Below, one piece after another: positions 1 through 7,997 of a DNA stretch of 64,000 bases; positions within the stretch are counted from its first letter, which is position 1, and every line of letters starts with the position of its first letter. A program made the position numbers and the translations under genes. The notes under the pieces are model-generated. The model was not told the DNA's origin. It worked only from the letters and a program-made list of their open reading frames with translations, and ran no database searches. This DNA is from Alcanivorax sp. DP30 (lineage in GTDB: Bacteria; Pseudomonadota; Gammaproteobacteria; Pseudomonadales; Alcanivoracaceae): positions 622,927-686,926 of the forward strand of contig NZ_WTUY01000002.1 of the NCBI RefSeq assembly GCF_009882945.1, read 5' to 3'.

Positions 1-745
1 TCGCCCAGTCGTTCACTGGCATGCCGTCCAGGGTCAACACCAGATCACCCGCCTGCAGGCCTGCGCGTTCGGCGGCGCTATCCTCCACTACCTGACCGAT
101 AACGACGGCCTGGTTAATGCCCAGCGTCTGCAGAGGCGGGCTCTCGGGATCAGCAGACCAAAGGCCGATATCCAGCTGGCGAACCTGTTCCTCACCACGG
201 GCATCAACCACGGAGACCGCCAGCGGTTCCTCTTCACCAAGGTGGAGGATCATTTCGTTGTAGAACGGCCGCCAGCCTTCCAGCGCCACATCGCCCACCG
301 CCTGAATCTGGTCACCAGGGCGGAAGCCCGCCTGCTCGGCAGCCGTTTCCGGCGCAACCGGGCCAATTACCGCACGCATGCCTGACTGGCCATAGCTCGC
401 CAGCAGCGTCCAGTAAATGAGAAGTGCGAGAATAAAATTGAAAACCGGACCGGCCGCGTAGGTAATGACGCGCTGCCAGGCGGGTTTTGATGAAAATTCG
501 CCGGGATGCCCTTCTGCCGTTTCATCCTCACGGGCATCCAGCGGCTTGACATAGCCGCCCAGCGGGACCGCACTAATGGTCCAGAGAGTCCCTTTCTTGT
601 CCGTGAAGTTGAGCAGCTTGGGGCCGAAACCCACTGAGAACGTCAGCACACGAACGCCAAAGGCCCGCATGGCCAGGAAGTGACCCCACTCATGGAAGGC
701 CACAATAATGACGATGGTGACGACAAAAGCCAGAACCGTCAGCAT
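1..745 (-). CDS. rseP: RseP site-2 protease, C-terminal part beyond the window
   Basis: Inner-membrane zinc metalloprotease (M50 family) that cleaves anti-sigma factor RseA after DegS in the envelope stress pathway. The visible 248 residues begin with a membrane helix holding the HEWGH zinc motif at residues 18-22. A second membrane stretch (about 100-120) and a first PDZ domain (about 125-210) follow, and a second PDZ domain starts at the cut edge. The ATG at 745 overlaps the dxr stop by 7 bp (ATGCTGA), so the two are translationally coupled. The remaining third of the protein lies beyond position 1. Identity is firm from the zinc motif, PDZ order and the dxr-rseP neighbourhood, which is standard in gammaproteobacteria. 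Confidence 0.95.
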   Translation of the reverse strand, partial: MLTVLAFVVTIVIIVAFHEWGHFLAMRAFGVRVLTFSVGFGPKLLNFTDKKGTLWTISAVPLGGYVKPLDAREDETAEGHPGEFSSKPAWQRVITYAAGPVFNFILALLIYWTLLASYGQSGMRAVIGPVAPETAAEQAGFRPGDQIQAVGDVALEGWRPFYNEMILHLGEEEPLAVSVVDARGEEQVRQLDIGLWSADPESPPLQTLGINQAVVIGQVVEDSAAERAGLQAGDLVLTLDGMPVNDWA

Positions 746-1911
746 CCGCGCTCCTTGATCAGACGGCAGGCCAGATTCCGCGCCTGCCGGTCAATATCCA
801 TGACGGCATCCACATCCACGCATTGAGGCGCGTGCTGCTTAGCCAGTGTTTGTTCCACAACCGCCGGAATGCCCATGAAATCCAGCTTCCCGGCAAGGAA
901 TGCGGCCACCGCCTCTTCATTGGCGGCGTTGAGCACTGCTGTTGCAGTCCCCCCGGTTTCCATGGCGGCGCGAGCCAGTGCCAAACAGGGAAACCGTGAC
1001 GTATCAGGACGCTCGAAATTCAGCCCCGCCAGCTGGGAAAAATCCAGGCGCTGCGCGCCCGATTCTACCCGCTCCGGCCAGGAAAGGCCGCAGGCGATAG
1101 GGGTGCGCATGTCCGGTGTCCCCATTTGCGCCAGCACCGAGCCGTCCCGGTAGGCCACCATGGAATGCACCACACTCTGCGGATGCACCACCACATCAAT
1201 CTGGCTGGGAGCCACATCAAACAGCCAGCAGGCCTCGATGAATTCCAGGCCCTTGTTCATCAGGGTGGCAGAATCCACGGAAATCTTTGGTCCCATATCC
1301 CAGTTCGGATGTTTAACCGCCTGGGCCGGCGTCACCTGTTCCAGCTGAGCAGAAGTGAACTCCCGGAATGGACCACCGGATGCCGTCAACAGCAACTGTT
1401 CTACCCCGGCATTGACGCCTTCCGGGGGCAAGCACTGGAAAATGGCGTTGTGCTCTGAATCCAGCGGCAACAAGGTTGCGCCACTTTCATGGACCGCATC
1501 CATGAACAGGGCACCGGTTACCACCAGAGCTTCCTTGTTGGCCAGCAAAACACGTTTGGCCGCCTTTACCGCTGCCAGAGTGGGCCGTACACCTGCCGCC
1601 CCCACAATGGCCGCCACAACGGTATCAGCCTGTTCGTGAGCGGCCAGAAAAGACAGGGCGTCATGCCCTGCCAGCACCTCTGTTTCCGACCCGGCAGCGC
1701 GCAGATGGTTCCACAGTTTCTCTGCGGCCTGCTCGTCAGTCAGGGCCGCAAAGCGTGCCCCCGTGGCCAGGCACTGCTCAGCCAGCCGCTCCCAGCGGGA
1801 GCTGGCCGTAAGGGCAAAAATTTCATAACGATCCGGGTGGCGGGCAACCACATCCAGCGTCTGCTGGCCAATGCTTCCCGTTGCGCCCAGCACCGTGATC
1901 CGCTGTGTCAC
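739..1911 (-). CDS. dxr: 1-deoxy-D-xylulose 5-phosphate reductoisomerase
   Basis: Converts 1-deoxyxylulose 5-phosphate to 2-C-methylerythritol 4-phosphate with NADPH, the committed step of the MEP isoprenoid pathway, in the cytoplasm. The 390-residue length is normal for the family. Residues 9-15 (GATGSIG) form the NADPH-binding turn, LANKEAL lies near 122 and the metal-binding LDSEHNA block near 150. SGGPF and the NPNWDMG-like block (HPNWDMG) of the catalytic loop are also present. It overlaps cdsA by 4 bp and rseP by 7 bp, so it sits inside a tight operon whose products (isoprenoid units, UppS, CdsA) serve envelope synthesis. Confidence 0.98.
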   Translation of the reverse strand: MTQRITVLGATGSIGQQTLDVVARHPDRYEIFALTASSRWERLAEQCLATGARFAALTDEQAAEKLWNHLRAAGSETEVLAGHDALSFLAAHEQADTVVAAIVGAAGVRPTLAAVKAAKRVLLANKEALVVTGALFMDAVHESGATLLPLDSEHNAIFQCLPPEGVNAGVEQLLLTASGGPFREFTSAQLEQVTPAQAVKHPNWDMGPKISVDSATLMNKGLEFIEACWLFDVAPSQIDVVVHPQSVVHSMVAYRDGSVLAQMGTPDMRTPIACGLSWPERVESGAQRLDFSQLAGLNFERPDTSRFPCLALARAAMETGGTATAVLNAANEEAVAAFLAGKLDFMGIPAVVEQTLAKQHAPQCVDVDAVMDIDRQARNLACRLIKERGC

Positions 1912-2732
1912 AGGCTGCCTCCCGGCAGACCAAACCAGTTGAAGCCGGCCAGAGCAATAGGCATGGCCGCAGTGACACTGTCGATTCTGTCCAGCATGCC
2001 GCCATGCCCCGGCAAAATGGTGCCGCTATCCTTGAAGCCCCGCTGGCGCTTGACCATGCTTTCAAACAGGTCACCCAGGGCCGAAGCCAGTACAGTCATC
2101 AGGGCAACCAGCATCAGCGGCACCAGTGTTGCCTGCAGCACACCACTGGCGTAAACCCCCGCCACTACAACAAGAGCTAACAGGACACCACCCACCAGCC
2201 CCTCAATGGTCTTTCCTGGGCTGACCAAGGGCGCAAGCTTGTGCTTGCCAAGCGCCCGGCCCGCGAAGTAGGCACCGGTATCCGCTGCCCAAACCCATAG
2301 CAGGATAAACAGCAAGGCAAAGGGACCAGCGAGGCCAAGCGCCCCCTGATCCTGCAGCTGCACCACCGCCGCCCAGGATGGAACCAGCAGCAACAGGCCA
2401 ACCAGGCTCATCAGACCAGTGCGATACCAGACACTCGCATTACCCGGGTAGCCCACCACCAGCACCAGCGCCAGCAGCCACCAGGCAGGAATGGCATTCA
2501 GCAACCAGGCCGGCTGGAACAACTCGGCCAGCACCATGACTCCTGCCAGAACAACCGTCCACAGGATTCTGACCGCCTGGGACACCTTTCCCATCATGGC
2601 CGCCCATTCCCAACCGGCCAGCACAAAAAAGATGCCGGCAACGATAGCGAAGGGGGTGCGCTCAAGGCCAAACATGGCGCCCAGCACGATCGGCAGCAGC
2701 ACCAGTGCGGTTATCACCCGCAGTTTAAGCAT
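1908..2732 (-). CDS. cdsA: phosphatidate cytidylyltransferase
   Basis: Integral inner-membrane enzyme making CDP-diacylglycerol from phosphatidate and CTP, the branch point of phospholipid synthesis. The 274 residues are mostly hydrophobic with about eight membrane segments. The family signature is near the C-terminus (KRQRGFKDSG, then PGHGGMLDRID), which carries the metal-binding Asp residues. The gene starts 2 bp after the uppS stop and overlaps dxr by 4 bp. Synteny uppS-cdsA-dxr-rseP supports the call. Confidence 0.97.
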   Translation of the reverse strand: MLKLRVITALVLLPIVLGAMFGLERTPFAIVAGIFFVLAGWEWAAMMGKVSQAVRILWTVVLAGVMVLAELFQPAWLLNAIPAWWLLALVLVVGYPGNASVWYRTGLMSLVGLLLLVPSWAAVVQLQDQGALGLAGPFALLFILLWVWAADTGAYFAGRALGKHKLAPLVSPGKTIEGLVGGVLLALVVVAGVYASGVLQATLVPLMLVALMTVLASALGDLFESMVKRQRGFKDSGTILPGHGGMLDRIDSVTAAMPIALAGFNWFGLPGGSL

Positions 2733-2734
2733 TG

Positions 2735-3514
2735 TTATTCTCCTTTCAGGCTGGCCACTTCCTCTCCGGAGCGGCCAAATCGGCGCTGACGGCCGGCATA
2801 ATCCTGCAGCGCTTCATCGAAGGCTTCGGCACCAAAATCTGGCCACAGCAGTGCAGAGAAACATAATTCGCTGTAAGCCAACTGCCAAAGCAGGAAATTA
2901 CTGATCCGCTGGTCACCCCCAGTACGAATCAACAGGTCCGGCAGGGGAAGATCAGCCATGGCGATATAGGGTGCAAGGGTTTCGGCTGAGATCTGGTCCG
3001 GGCGAATTTGCCCTGCTGCTACCTGTTCCGCCAGCTGTCGCGCCGCATTGGCGATATCCCACTGACCACCATAATTCACCGCAATCACTACGGTCATACG
3101 ACGATTATTGGCAGTCAGAGCCTCGGCTTCCGACATGCCATCCTGCAGATCCTGACTAAACGCGGAGCGATCACCAATAAACCGAATGCTCACGCCCTTG
3201 GCATGCAGCTCTTCTACCCTACCCCCCAATGCCTTGAGAAACAGCGCCATCAGATGAGCGACTTCTTCTGGCGGGCGGCGCCAGTTTTCCGAGCTGAAGG
3301 CAAACAGAGTAAGGACATCAATGCCACGGGTCGCTGCCTGGCGGATAATGGTCTGTACCGCCTGCTCACCTGCACGGTGCCCCTCTTCTCCGGGCAAGCC
3401 GTGCTTGCGGGCCCAGCGGTTGTTGCCATCCATGATGATGGCCACATGACGGGGCAAAGCACCCTGATGAGAGTCGATATCCGGCGCACTGGAGCGAGGC
3501 TGGTCACTGGACAT
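2735..3514 (-). CDS. uppS: undecaprenyl diphosphate synthase
   Basis: Cis-prenyltransferase that extends farnesyl diphosphate with isopentenyl units to the C55 carrier lipid of cell-wall synthesis. The catalytic Asp is in IMDGNNRWA (D29 counted from the chosen start), and the C-terminal RTGGDQRISNFLLWQ block binds substrate. The ATG at 3514 was chosen over an in-frame ATG at 3550 because it has GGCGGAAG six bases upstream and because the earlier one lies inside the terminator hairpin after frr. This gives 259 residues, a usual length. Confidence 0.95.
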   Translation of the reverse strand: MSSDQPRSSAPDIDSHQGALPRHVAIIMDGNNRWARKHGLPGEEGHRAGEQAVQTIIRQAATRGIDVLTLFAFSSENWRRPPEEVAHLMALFLKALGGRVEELHAKGVSIRFIGDRSAFSQDLQDGMSEAEALTANNRRMTVVIAVNYGGQWDIANAARQLAEQVAAGQIRPDQISAETLAPYIAMADLPLPDLLIRTGGDQRISNFLLWQLAYSELCFSALLWPDFGAEAFDEALQDYAGRQRRFGRSGEEVASLKGE

Positions 3515-3532
3515 AATACTTCCGCCAATAAC

Positions 3533-3557
3533 AAAAGCGGGCTGGTTCACAGCCCGC
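3533..3557 (-). terminator. intrinsic terminator between frr and uppS
   Basis: On the minus strand an 8-bp perfect GC-rich stem (arms 3550-3557 and 3537-3544, loop of 5) is followed by TTTTG (3533-3536). It lies 30 bp after the frr stop and 19 bp before the uppS start, so it should end or attenuate transcription from rpsB-tsf-pyrH-frr. The uppS-rseP genes would then need readthrough or their own promoter. Confidence 0.75.
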
Positions 3558-3587
3558 CTGCATCGAAATTCGAAACCAACGACCGAA

Positions 3588-4145
3588 TCAGACGGTCATC
3601 AGCTCCTCTTCCTTTTCTTTGAGAACTTTTTCAACTTCAGCCACCATTTTGTCGGTCAGCTGCTGGATCAGTTCTTCACCGCGACGCTGTTCGTCTTCGG
3701 AGATTTCCTTTTCCTTGAGAAGCTCTTTCAGATCACCGTTGGCATCGCGACGGATACTGCGGATGGATACACGGGCCTGCTCGGCTTCGCCACGCACCAC
3801 TTTCACCAGATCCCGACGGGTCTCTTCTGTGAGCGGAGGCAGTGGCAGACGGATCAGGGTACCGGAGGTGGAAGGGTTGAGGCCCAGATCCGACGTCATG
3901 ATCGCTTTTTCAATCTGCGGAATCAGGCTCTTGTCGAACGGGGAAATGGTCAGTGTCCGGCCTTCTTCAACGGAAATATTACCCAACTGCTTGAGCGGTG
4001 TTTCGGAGCCGTAGTAATCCACGGTCACGTTGTCCAGCAGGCTGGGATGAGCACGGCCGGTACGGATGCGCTTCATGGCAGTGTCCAGCGCAGCCAGGCT
4101 TTTTTTCATGCGGGATTCCGCATCTTCACGAATATCGTCAATCAC
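3588..4145 (-). CDS. frr: ribosome recycling factor
   Basis: Cytoplasmic factor that splits the post-termination ribosome together with EF-G. The 185 residues match the family's length exactly. The N-terminal helix with the block near 28-34 ([11 protein letters not shown]) and the [20 protein letters not shown] helix are diagnostic. It lies 30 bp after pyrH, with a terminator just downstream, so pyrH-frr close the translation-factor part of the cluster. Confidence 0.98.
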   Translation of the reverse strand: MIDDIREDAESRMKKSLAALDTAMKRIRTGRAHPSLLDNVTVDYYGSETPLKQLGNISVEEGRTLTISPFDKSLIPQIEKAIMTSDLGLNPSTSGTLIRLPLPPLTEETRRDLVKVVRGEAEQARVSIRSIRRDANGDLKELLKEKEISEDEQRRGEELIQQLTDKMVAEVEKVLKEKEEELMTV

Positions 4146-4175
4146 CGTTATTCCTCACCATCTTTACAGGCGCGC

Positions 4176-4913
4176 TTATTGCGCAGCCTCTACCAGGGTG
4201 CCTTCGTTACCGCCCAGCATCAGGTTGAGCAACGCACCCTTCTTGTTCATATCAAATACGCGCAACGGCATGTTGTGGTCACGAACCAGACAGATTGCTG
4301 TCAGGTCCATTACGCCCAGTTTTTTATCCAGCACTTCGTCGTAGGTCAAGGTGTCATATTTGACCGCATCCGGATTCTTTTCCGGGTCATCATTATACAC
4401 ACCGTCTACTTTTGTGGCTTTCAGTACTACATCGGCACTGATCTCAATGCCACGCAGACAGGCCGCAGAATCCGTAGTAAAGAACGGATTACCCGTGCCT
4501 GCACAGAAAATGACGACCTCGCCATTCTTGAGGTGGCGGTTGGCATTACGATGGTCGTAATGCTCGACAACACCACTCATGGGGATCGCAGACATCAAGC
4601 GGGTGCGAATATTGGACCGCTCCAGCGCATCACGCAGGGCGAGACCGTTCATCACGGTTGCCAGCATGCCCATATGATCCCCGGCCACACGATCCAGGCC
4701 CGCACTCTGCAGAGCCGCACCGCGGAACAGGTTGCCACCGCCGACAACCAGACCAACCTGTACGCCGATACCAACCAGCTGACCGATTTCCAGGGAAATC
4801 GCATCCAGCACTTTGGGGTCAATACCAAATCCTTCGTCACCCGCCAACGCTTCACCGCTCAGCTTGAGCAGAATACGGTTATAGCGCGGCGAGCGCTCCT
4901 TGTTCGTCGGCAT
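4176..4913 (-). CDS. pyrH: UMP kinase
   Basis: Phosphorylates UMP to UDP for pyrimidine nucleotide supply; a hexameric cytoplasmic enzyme of the amino-acid kinase fold. Features are [11 protein letters not shown] near the N-terminus, the [10 protein letters not shown] nucleotide loop near 50 and the [13 protein letters not shown] block. The ATG at 4913 (245 residues, starting MPTNKERS) was preferred over one at 4934 because it has GGAGA nine bases upstream and matches the usual N-terminal length. The longer start also has a GGCGGG upstream and cannot be excluded. Confidence 0.97.
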   Translation of the reverse strand: MPTNKERSPRYNRILLKLSGEALAGDEGFGIDPKVLDAISLEIGQLVGIGVQVGLVVGGGNLFRGAALQSAGLDRVAGDHMGMLATVMNGLALRDALERSNIRTRLMSAIPMSGVVEHYDHRNANRHLKNGEVVIFCAGTGNPFFTTDSAACLRGIEISADVVLKATKVDGVYNDDPEKNPDAVKYDTLTYDEVLDKKLGVMDLTAICLVRDHNMPLRVFDMNKKGALLNLMLGGNEGTLVEAAQ

Positions 4914-5088
4914 GTCCAAGTCTCCGCCACTCATGAATACCCGCCATTATTCAATTGGTTGCCGTTTCCGGCCCGCACATCTGCCGGGGCACGTTCACAG
5001 TACCGCCAAGCACGATGGTTGCAAGCACTTTCCTCGTTTCGCCCACCGACATGCGGGAGTAATACAGCGTATCCCTCGTCAACAGGCG

Positions 5089-5122
5089 AAAAAAACGCCC
5101 TGCTGGTATCCCAGCAAGGCGT
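5089..5122 (-). terminator. intrinsic terminator after tsf
   Basis: Minus-strand hairpin with arms ACGCC-T-TGCTGG and CCAGCA-G-GGCGT (one mismatch, 4-base loop), followed by a run of seven T (5089-5095). It lies 23 bp after the tsf stop and separates rpsB-tsf from pyrH-frr. Confidence 0.9.
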
Positions 5123-5145
5123 CATTTTCTCATCGACAGGCAGCC

Positions 5146-6024
5146 TTAGCCTTTCGCCGCAGCTTGAACCTCAGCAGCAAAGTCGACTTCTTCTTTCTCA
5201 ATACCTTCGCCGACAACCAGACGCTCGAAAGCGACGATTTCAGCGCCAGCAGCCTTGACCAGGGCGCCGACAGTGGTATTGGGGTCCTTCACGAAGGGCT
5301 GATCCAGCAGGCTCACTTCTTTCAGGAACTTGTTGATACGACCACCGAGCATTTTCTCGACGATCTCAGCCGGCTTGCCTTCCATGTCAGGCTGGGCGCG
5401 GATGATCTCTTTCTCTTTTTCCAGCACTTCTGCCGGAACCTGATCACCACTTACAACCATCGGGTTAACAGCAGCCACATGCATGGCAACATCTTTGCCC
5501 AGCTCTGCATCGCCACCTTTCAGGGCAACCAGCACACCGATTTTGGCGCCGTGAACGTAGGCACCGATAGCGCCTTCGGCATTCAGCGTGGCAGCACGAC
5601 GGATCTGGATGTTCTCACCGATTTTCTGAACCAGCGCCTGACGGGCTTCCTCAACGGTAGAACCATCTTCCAGCTTCAGTTCGGCAATCTTGGCAGCGTC
5701 GGTTTCACCGGCAGCCAGGGCTGCTTCGGCAACCTTGTTGGCAAAGCCAAGGAAGTTGTCGTCGCGAGCAACGAAATCGGTCTCGGAGTTGATCTCAACC
5801 ATCACGGCAACAGTGTTGTCAGCGTTGGTTGCAATCACTGCCGCGCCTTCAGCAGCAGTACGACCGGCTTTCTTGGCCGCTTTGGCCTGACCGGACTTGC
5901 GCATGTCATCAATGGCTTTTTCGATATCGCCATCTGCCTCTACCAGCGCCTTCTTGCACTCCATCATGCCAAGACCGGTACGCTCGCGAAGCTCTTTAAC
6001 CATTGCAGCAGTTACAGCAGCCAT
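5146..6024 (-). CDS. tsf: translation elongation factor Ts
   Basis: Nucleotide exchange factor for EF-Tu. The 292 residues have the N-terminal UBA-like domain ([20 protein letters not shown]) and the signature [12 protein letters not shown] near residues 79-90, the Asp-Phe contact with EF-Tu. It lies 61 bp after rpsB, the classical rpsB-tsf operon, and ends at a strong terminator. Confidence 0.98.
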   Translation of the reverse strand: MAAVTAAMVKELRERTGLGMMECKKALVEADGDIEKAIDDMRKSGQAKAAKKAGRTAAEGAAVIATNADNTVAVMVEINSETDFVARDDNFLGFANKVAEAALAAGETDAAKIAELKLEDGSTVEEARQALVQKIGENIQIRRAATLNAEGAIGAYVHGAKIGVLVALKGGDAELGKDVAMHVAAVNPMVVSGDQVPAEVLEKEKEIIRAQPDMEGKPAEIVEKMLGGRINKFLKEVSLLDQPFVKDPNTTVGALVKAAGAEIVAFERLVVGEGIEKEEVDFAAEVQAAAKG

Positions 6025-6085
6025 GATTATCCTCTCAAAACGGTTGGTTTCGGTAAAACGGGCAGGCGGTGCCTGCCCGAACAGA

Positions 6086-6844
6086 TCAGCCTTCGGCCTT
6101 CTCGCCTTCAGCTTCGCCTTCTACCTCGACGAATTCACTCTCACCACCGGTCTGGTTCTGGGCATACTGCTTGCCTTCCAGGATGGTGTCGGCTGCCGCT
6201 TGCACGTACAGCTGAATAGCACGGATCGCATCGTCGTTACCCGGGATCACGTAGTCCACGCCATCCGGGTTTGAGTTGGTATCAACAACCGCTACAACCG
6301 GAATACCCAGCTTGCGAGCTTCCTGCAGCGCGATGTCTTCGTGATCCACGTCGATCACGAACAGGGCATCAGGCAGACCGCCCATGTCCTTGATACCGCC
6401 GATGGAGCGCTCAAGCTTGTCCATCTCACGCTTGCGCATCAGCGCTTCTTTCTTGGTCAGCTTGTCGAAAGTGCCATCCTGGGCCTGTGCTTCCAGGTCA
6501 CGATAGCGCTTGATGGACTGACGGATCGTCTTCCAGTTGGTGAGCATGCCGCCCAACCAACGGTGATCCACGTAGGGCATCCCGGCACGGGTGGCTTCGT
6601 CACGGACAGCCTTCTGGGCAGCGCGCTTGGTGCCTACGAACAGAATCTTGTTGTTGCTGGCAGCCAGCTTGTTCAGGAACGCCATGGCGTCGTTGAACAG
6701 AGGCAGGGTCTTTTCCAGATTGATGATGTGAATCTTGTTACGGGCGCCAAAGATGTAAGCATTCATCTTCGGGTTCCAGTAACGGGTCTGGTGGCCGAAG
6801 TGCACGCCGGCCTTCAGCATATCGCGCATAGTTACGCTGGACAT
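6086..6844 (-). CDS. rpsB: 30S ribosomal protein S2
   Basis: Structural protein of the small subunit, needed for S1 binding. The product begins [20 protein letters not shown], with the family [13 protein letters not shown] block. The ATG at 6844 (GGAGAA eight bases upstream) was chosen over one at 6904, giving 252 residues. The C-terminal tail is acidic ([11 protein letters not shown]). A stringent-looking promoter lies about 190 bp upstream, leaving a leader of roughly 180 nt where autoregulation by S2 could act, as known in other bacteria. Confidence 0.98.
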   Translation of the reverse strand: MSSVTMRDMLKAGVHFGHQTRYWNPKMNAYIFGARNKIHIINLEKTLPLFNDAMAFLNKLAASNNKILFVGTKRAAQKAVRDEATRAGMPYVDHRWLGGMLTNWKTIRQSIKRYRDLEAQAQDGTFDKLTKKEALMRKREMDKLERSIGGIKDMGGLPDALFVIDVDHEDIALQEARKLGIPVVAVVDTNSNPDGVDYVIPGNDDAIRAIQLYVQAAADTILEGKQYAQNQTGGESEFVEVEGEAEGEKAEG

Positions 6845-7029
6845 TGGTATTTCTCCACTTTGGGTTAGGCCTCCACGCCCCCGCATAAACCCAACCCGGC
6901 TCACCTTATATAAGGAAGACAGGCACCCAGGGCAATGTGACGGGGCATGTGTGATTTCCTTCCCCTGCCTCGACGGTTACAATGCAGCACCATTGCCACA
7001 GAGCACACCGAGAGCGGGAAAGCGCGCGC

Positions 7030-7058
7030 TTTATACCACAGCACCCCGCCTCAGGCAA
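7030..7058 (-). promoter_or_regulatory. sigma-70 promoter of rpsB-tsf with GC-rich discriminator
   Basis: Reading the minus strand: -35 TTGCCT (7058-7053), a 17-bp spacer and -10 TATAAA (7035-7030), followed at once by GCGCGCGC. A GC-only discriminator is typical of ppGpp/DksA-controlled ribosomal promoters. It leaves a ~180-nt 5' leader before the rpsB ATG. Map starts divergently at 7141. Confidence 0.7.
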
Positions 7059-7140
7059 CGAAAAGTCGCCTTTTTTACGCTTCTGGACAGGCACAAGAAA
7101 CAGCCAAACCACTGAAATAGCTGGAGTTTCCTCGAGTCTC

Positions 7141-7917
7141 ATGAATGTCGTTATCAAAACCCCTGAACAGATCGCCAAAATGCGTGAGGCGGGCAAGCTG
7201 GCCGCCGAAGTCCTCGAAATGATCGGCGAGCACGTCAAACCCGGGGTGACCACCGAGGAACTGGACCGCATCTGCCACGACCATATCGTCAACCGCCAGC
7301 AGGCCATCCCCGCCTGTCTGGGCTACCGCGGCTTCCCGAAATCCATCTGCACCTCGGTCAATCACGTGGTATGCCACGGCATACCCAACGACAGCAAGGC
7401 CCTGAAAAAGGGCGACATCATCAATATCGATGTGACCGTTATCAAGGATGGCTGGCACGGCGATACCTCCAAGATGTTCTATGTCGGCGAGCCCTCTGTT
7501 CTGGCCAAGCGCCTGGTGGAAACCACCCGGGAATGCATGATGGCCGGCATCAGGATGGTCAAGCCCGGCGTCACCCTGGGAGATATCGGCCACCGTATCC
7601 AGAAAATGGCCGAAGGCGAGCGCTTCTCGGTAGTCCGTGAATACTGCGGCCACGGTATCGGCGAGGGGTTCCACGAAGAGCCCCAGGTACTTCATTACGG
7701 CAAACCAGGCACCGGCATGGCCCTGGAAGAAGGCATGGTGTTCACCATTGAGCCGATGATCAATGCCGGCAAGGCCGCCAACAAACTCCTGCCTGACGGC
7801 TGGACCGTGGTCACCAAGGACCGCAAGTTGTCCGCTCAATGGGAGCACACCATTGCTGTCACCGCTGACGGCTATGAGGTCCTCACCGCCCGCGGCGAAG
7901 AAAACGACCTGTACTGA
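7141..7917 (+). CDS. map: methionine aminopeptidase type I
   Basis: Removes the N-terminal Met of nascent proteins using two metal ions. The 258-residue product has the five ligands in the usual order: Asp in NIDVTV, Asp in GWHGDTS, His in GHGIGEGFHEEP, Glu in IEPMIN and Glu in WEHTIAV. The start MNVVIKTPEQI at 7141 fits the family; an upstream in-frame ATG at 6982 would add a sequence unlike it. The start has only a distant GGAG. The gene is divergent from rpsB, a common arrangement. Confidence 0.97.
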   Translation: MNVVIKTPEQIAKMREAGKLAAEVLEMIGEHVKPGVTTEELDRICHDHIVNRQQAIPACLGYRGFPKSICTSVNHVVCHGIPNDSKALKKGDIINIDVTVIKDGWHGDTSKMFYVGEPSVLAKRLVETTRECMMAGIRMVKPGVTLGDIGHRIQKMAEGERFSVVREYCGHGIGEGFHEEPQVLHYGKPGTGMALEEGMVFTIEPMINAGKAANKLLPDGWTVVTKDRKLSAQWEHTIAVTADGYEVLTARGEENDLY

Positions 7918-7997
7918 TACATCCCGCTGATGACTGGCGCGCGTCCTGCATGGAAAGGTCGTCCGCTGTCATACAGCCTCACCATCACAGGATCCCA

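Noticed and set aside
4047-6219. Long plus-strand open frames (403 and 439 codons) across pyrH and tsf
   Set aside because: They lie antisense to well-conserved genes, cross two terminators and look like no protein family.
6906-7307. 133-codon minus-strand frame in the rpsB-map region
   Set aside because: It overlaps the rpsB promoter and the 5' end of map and has no supporting motif.
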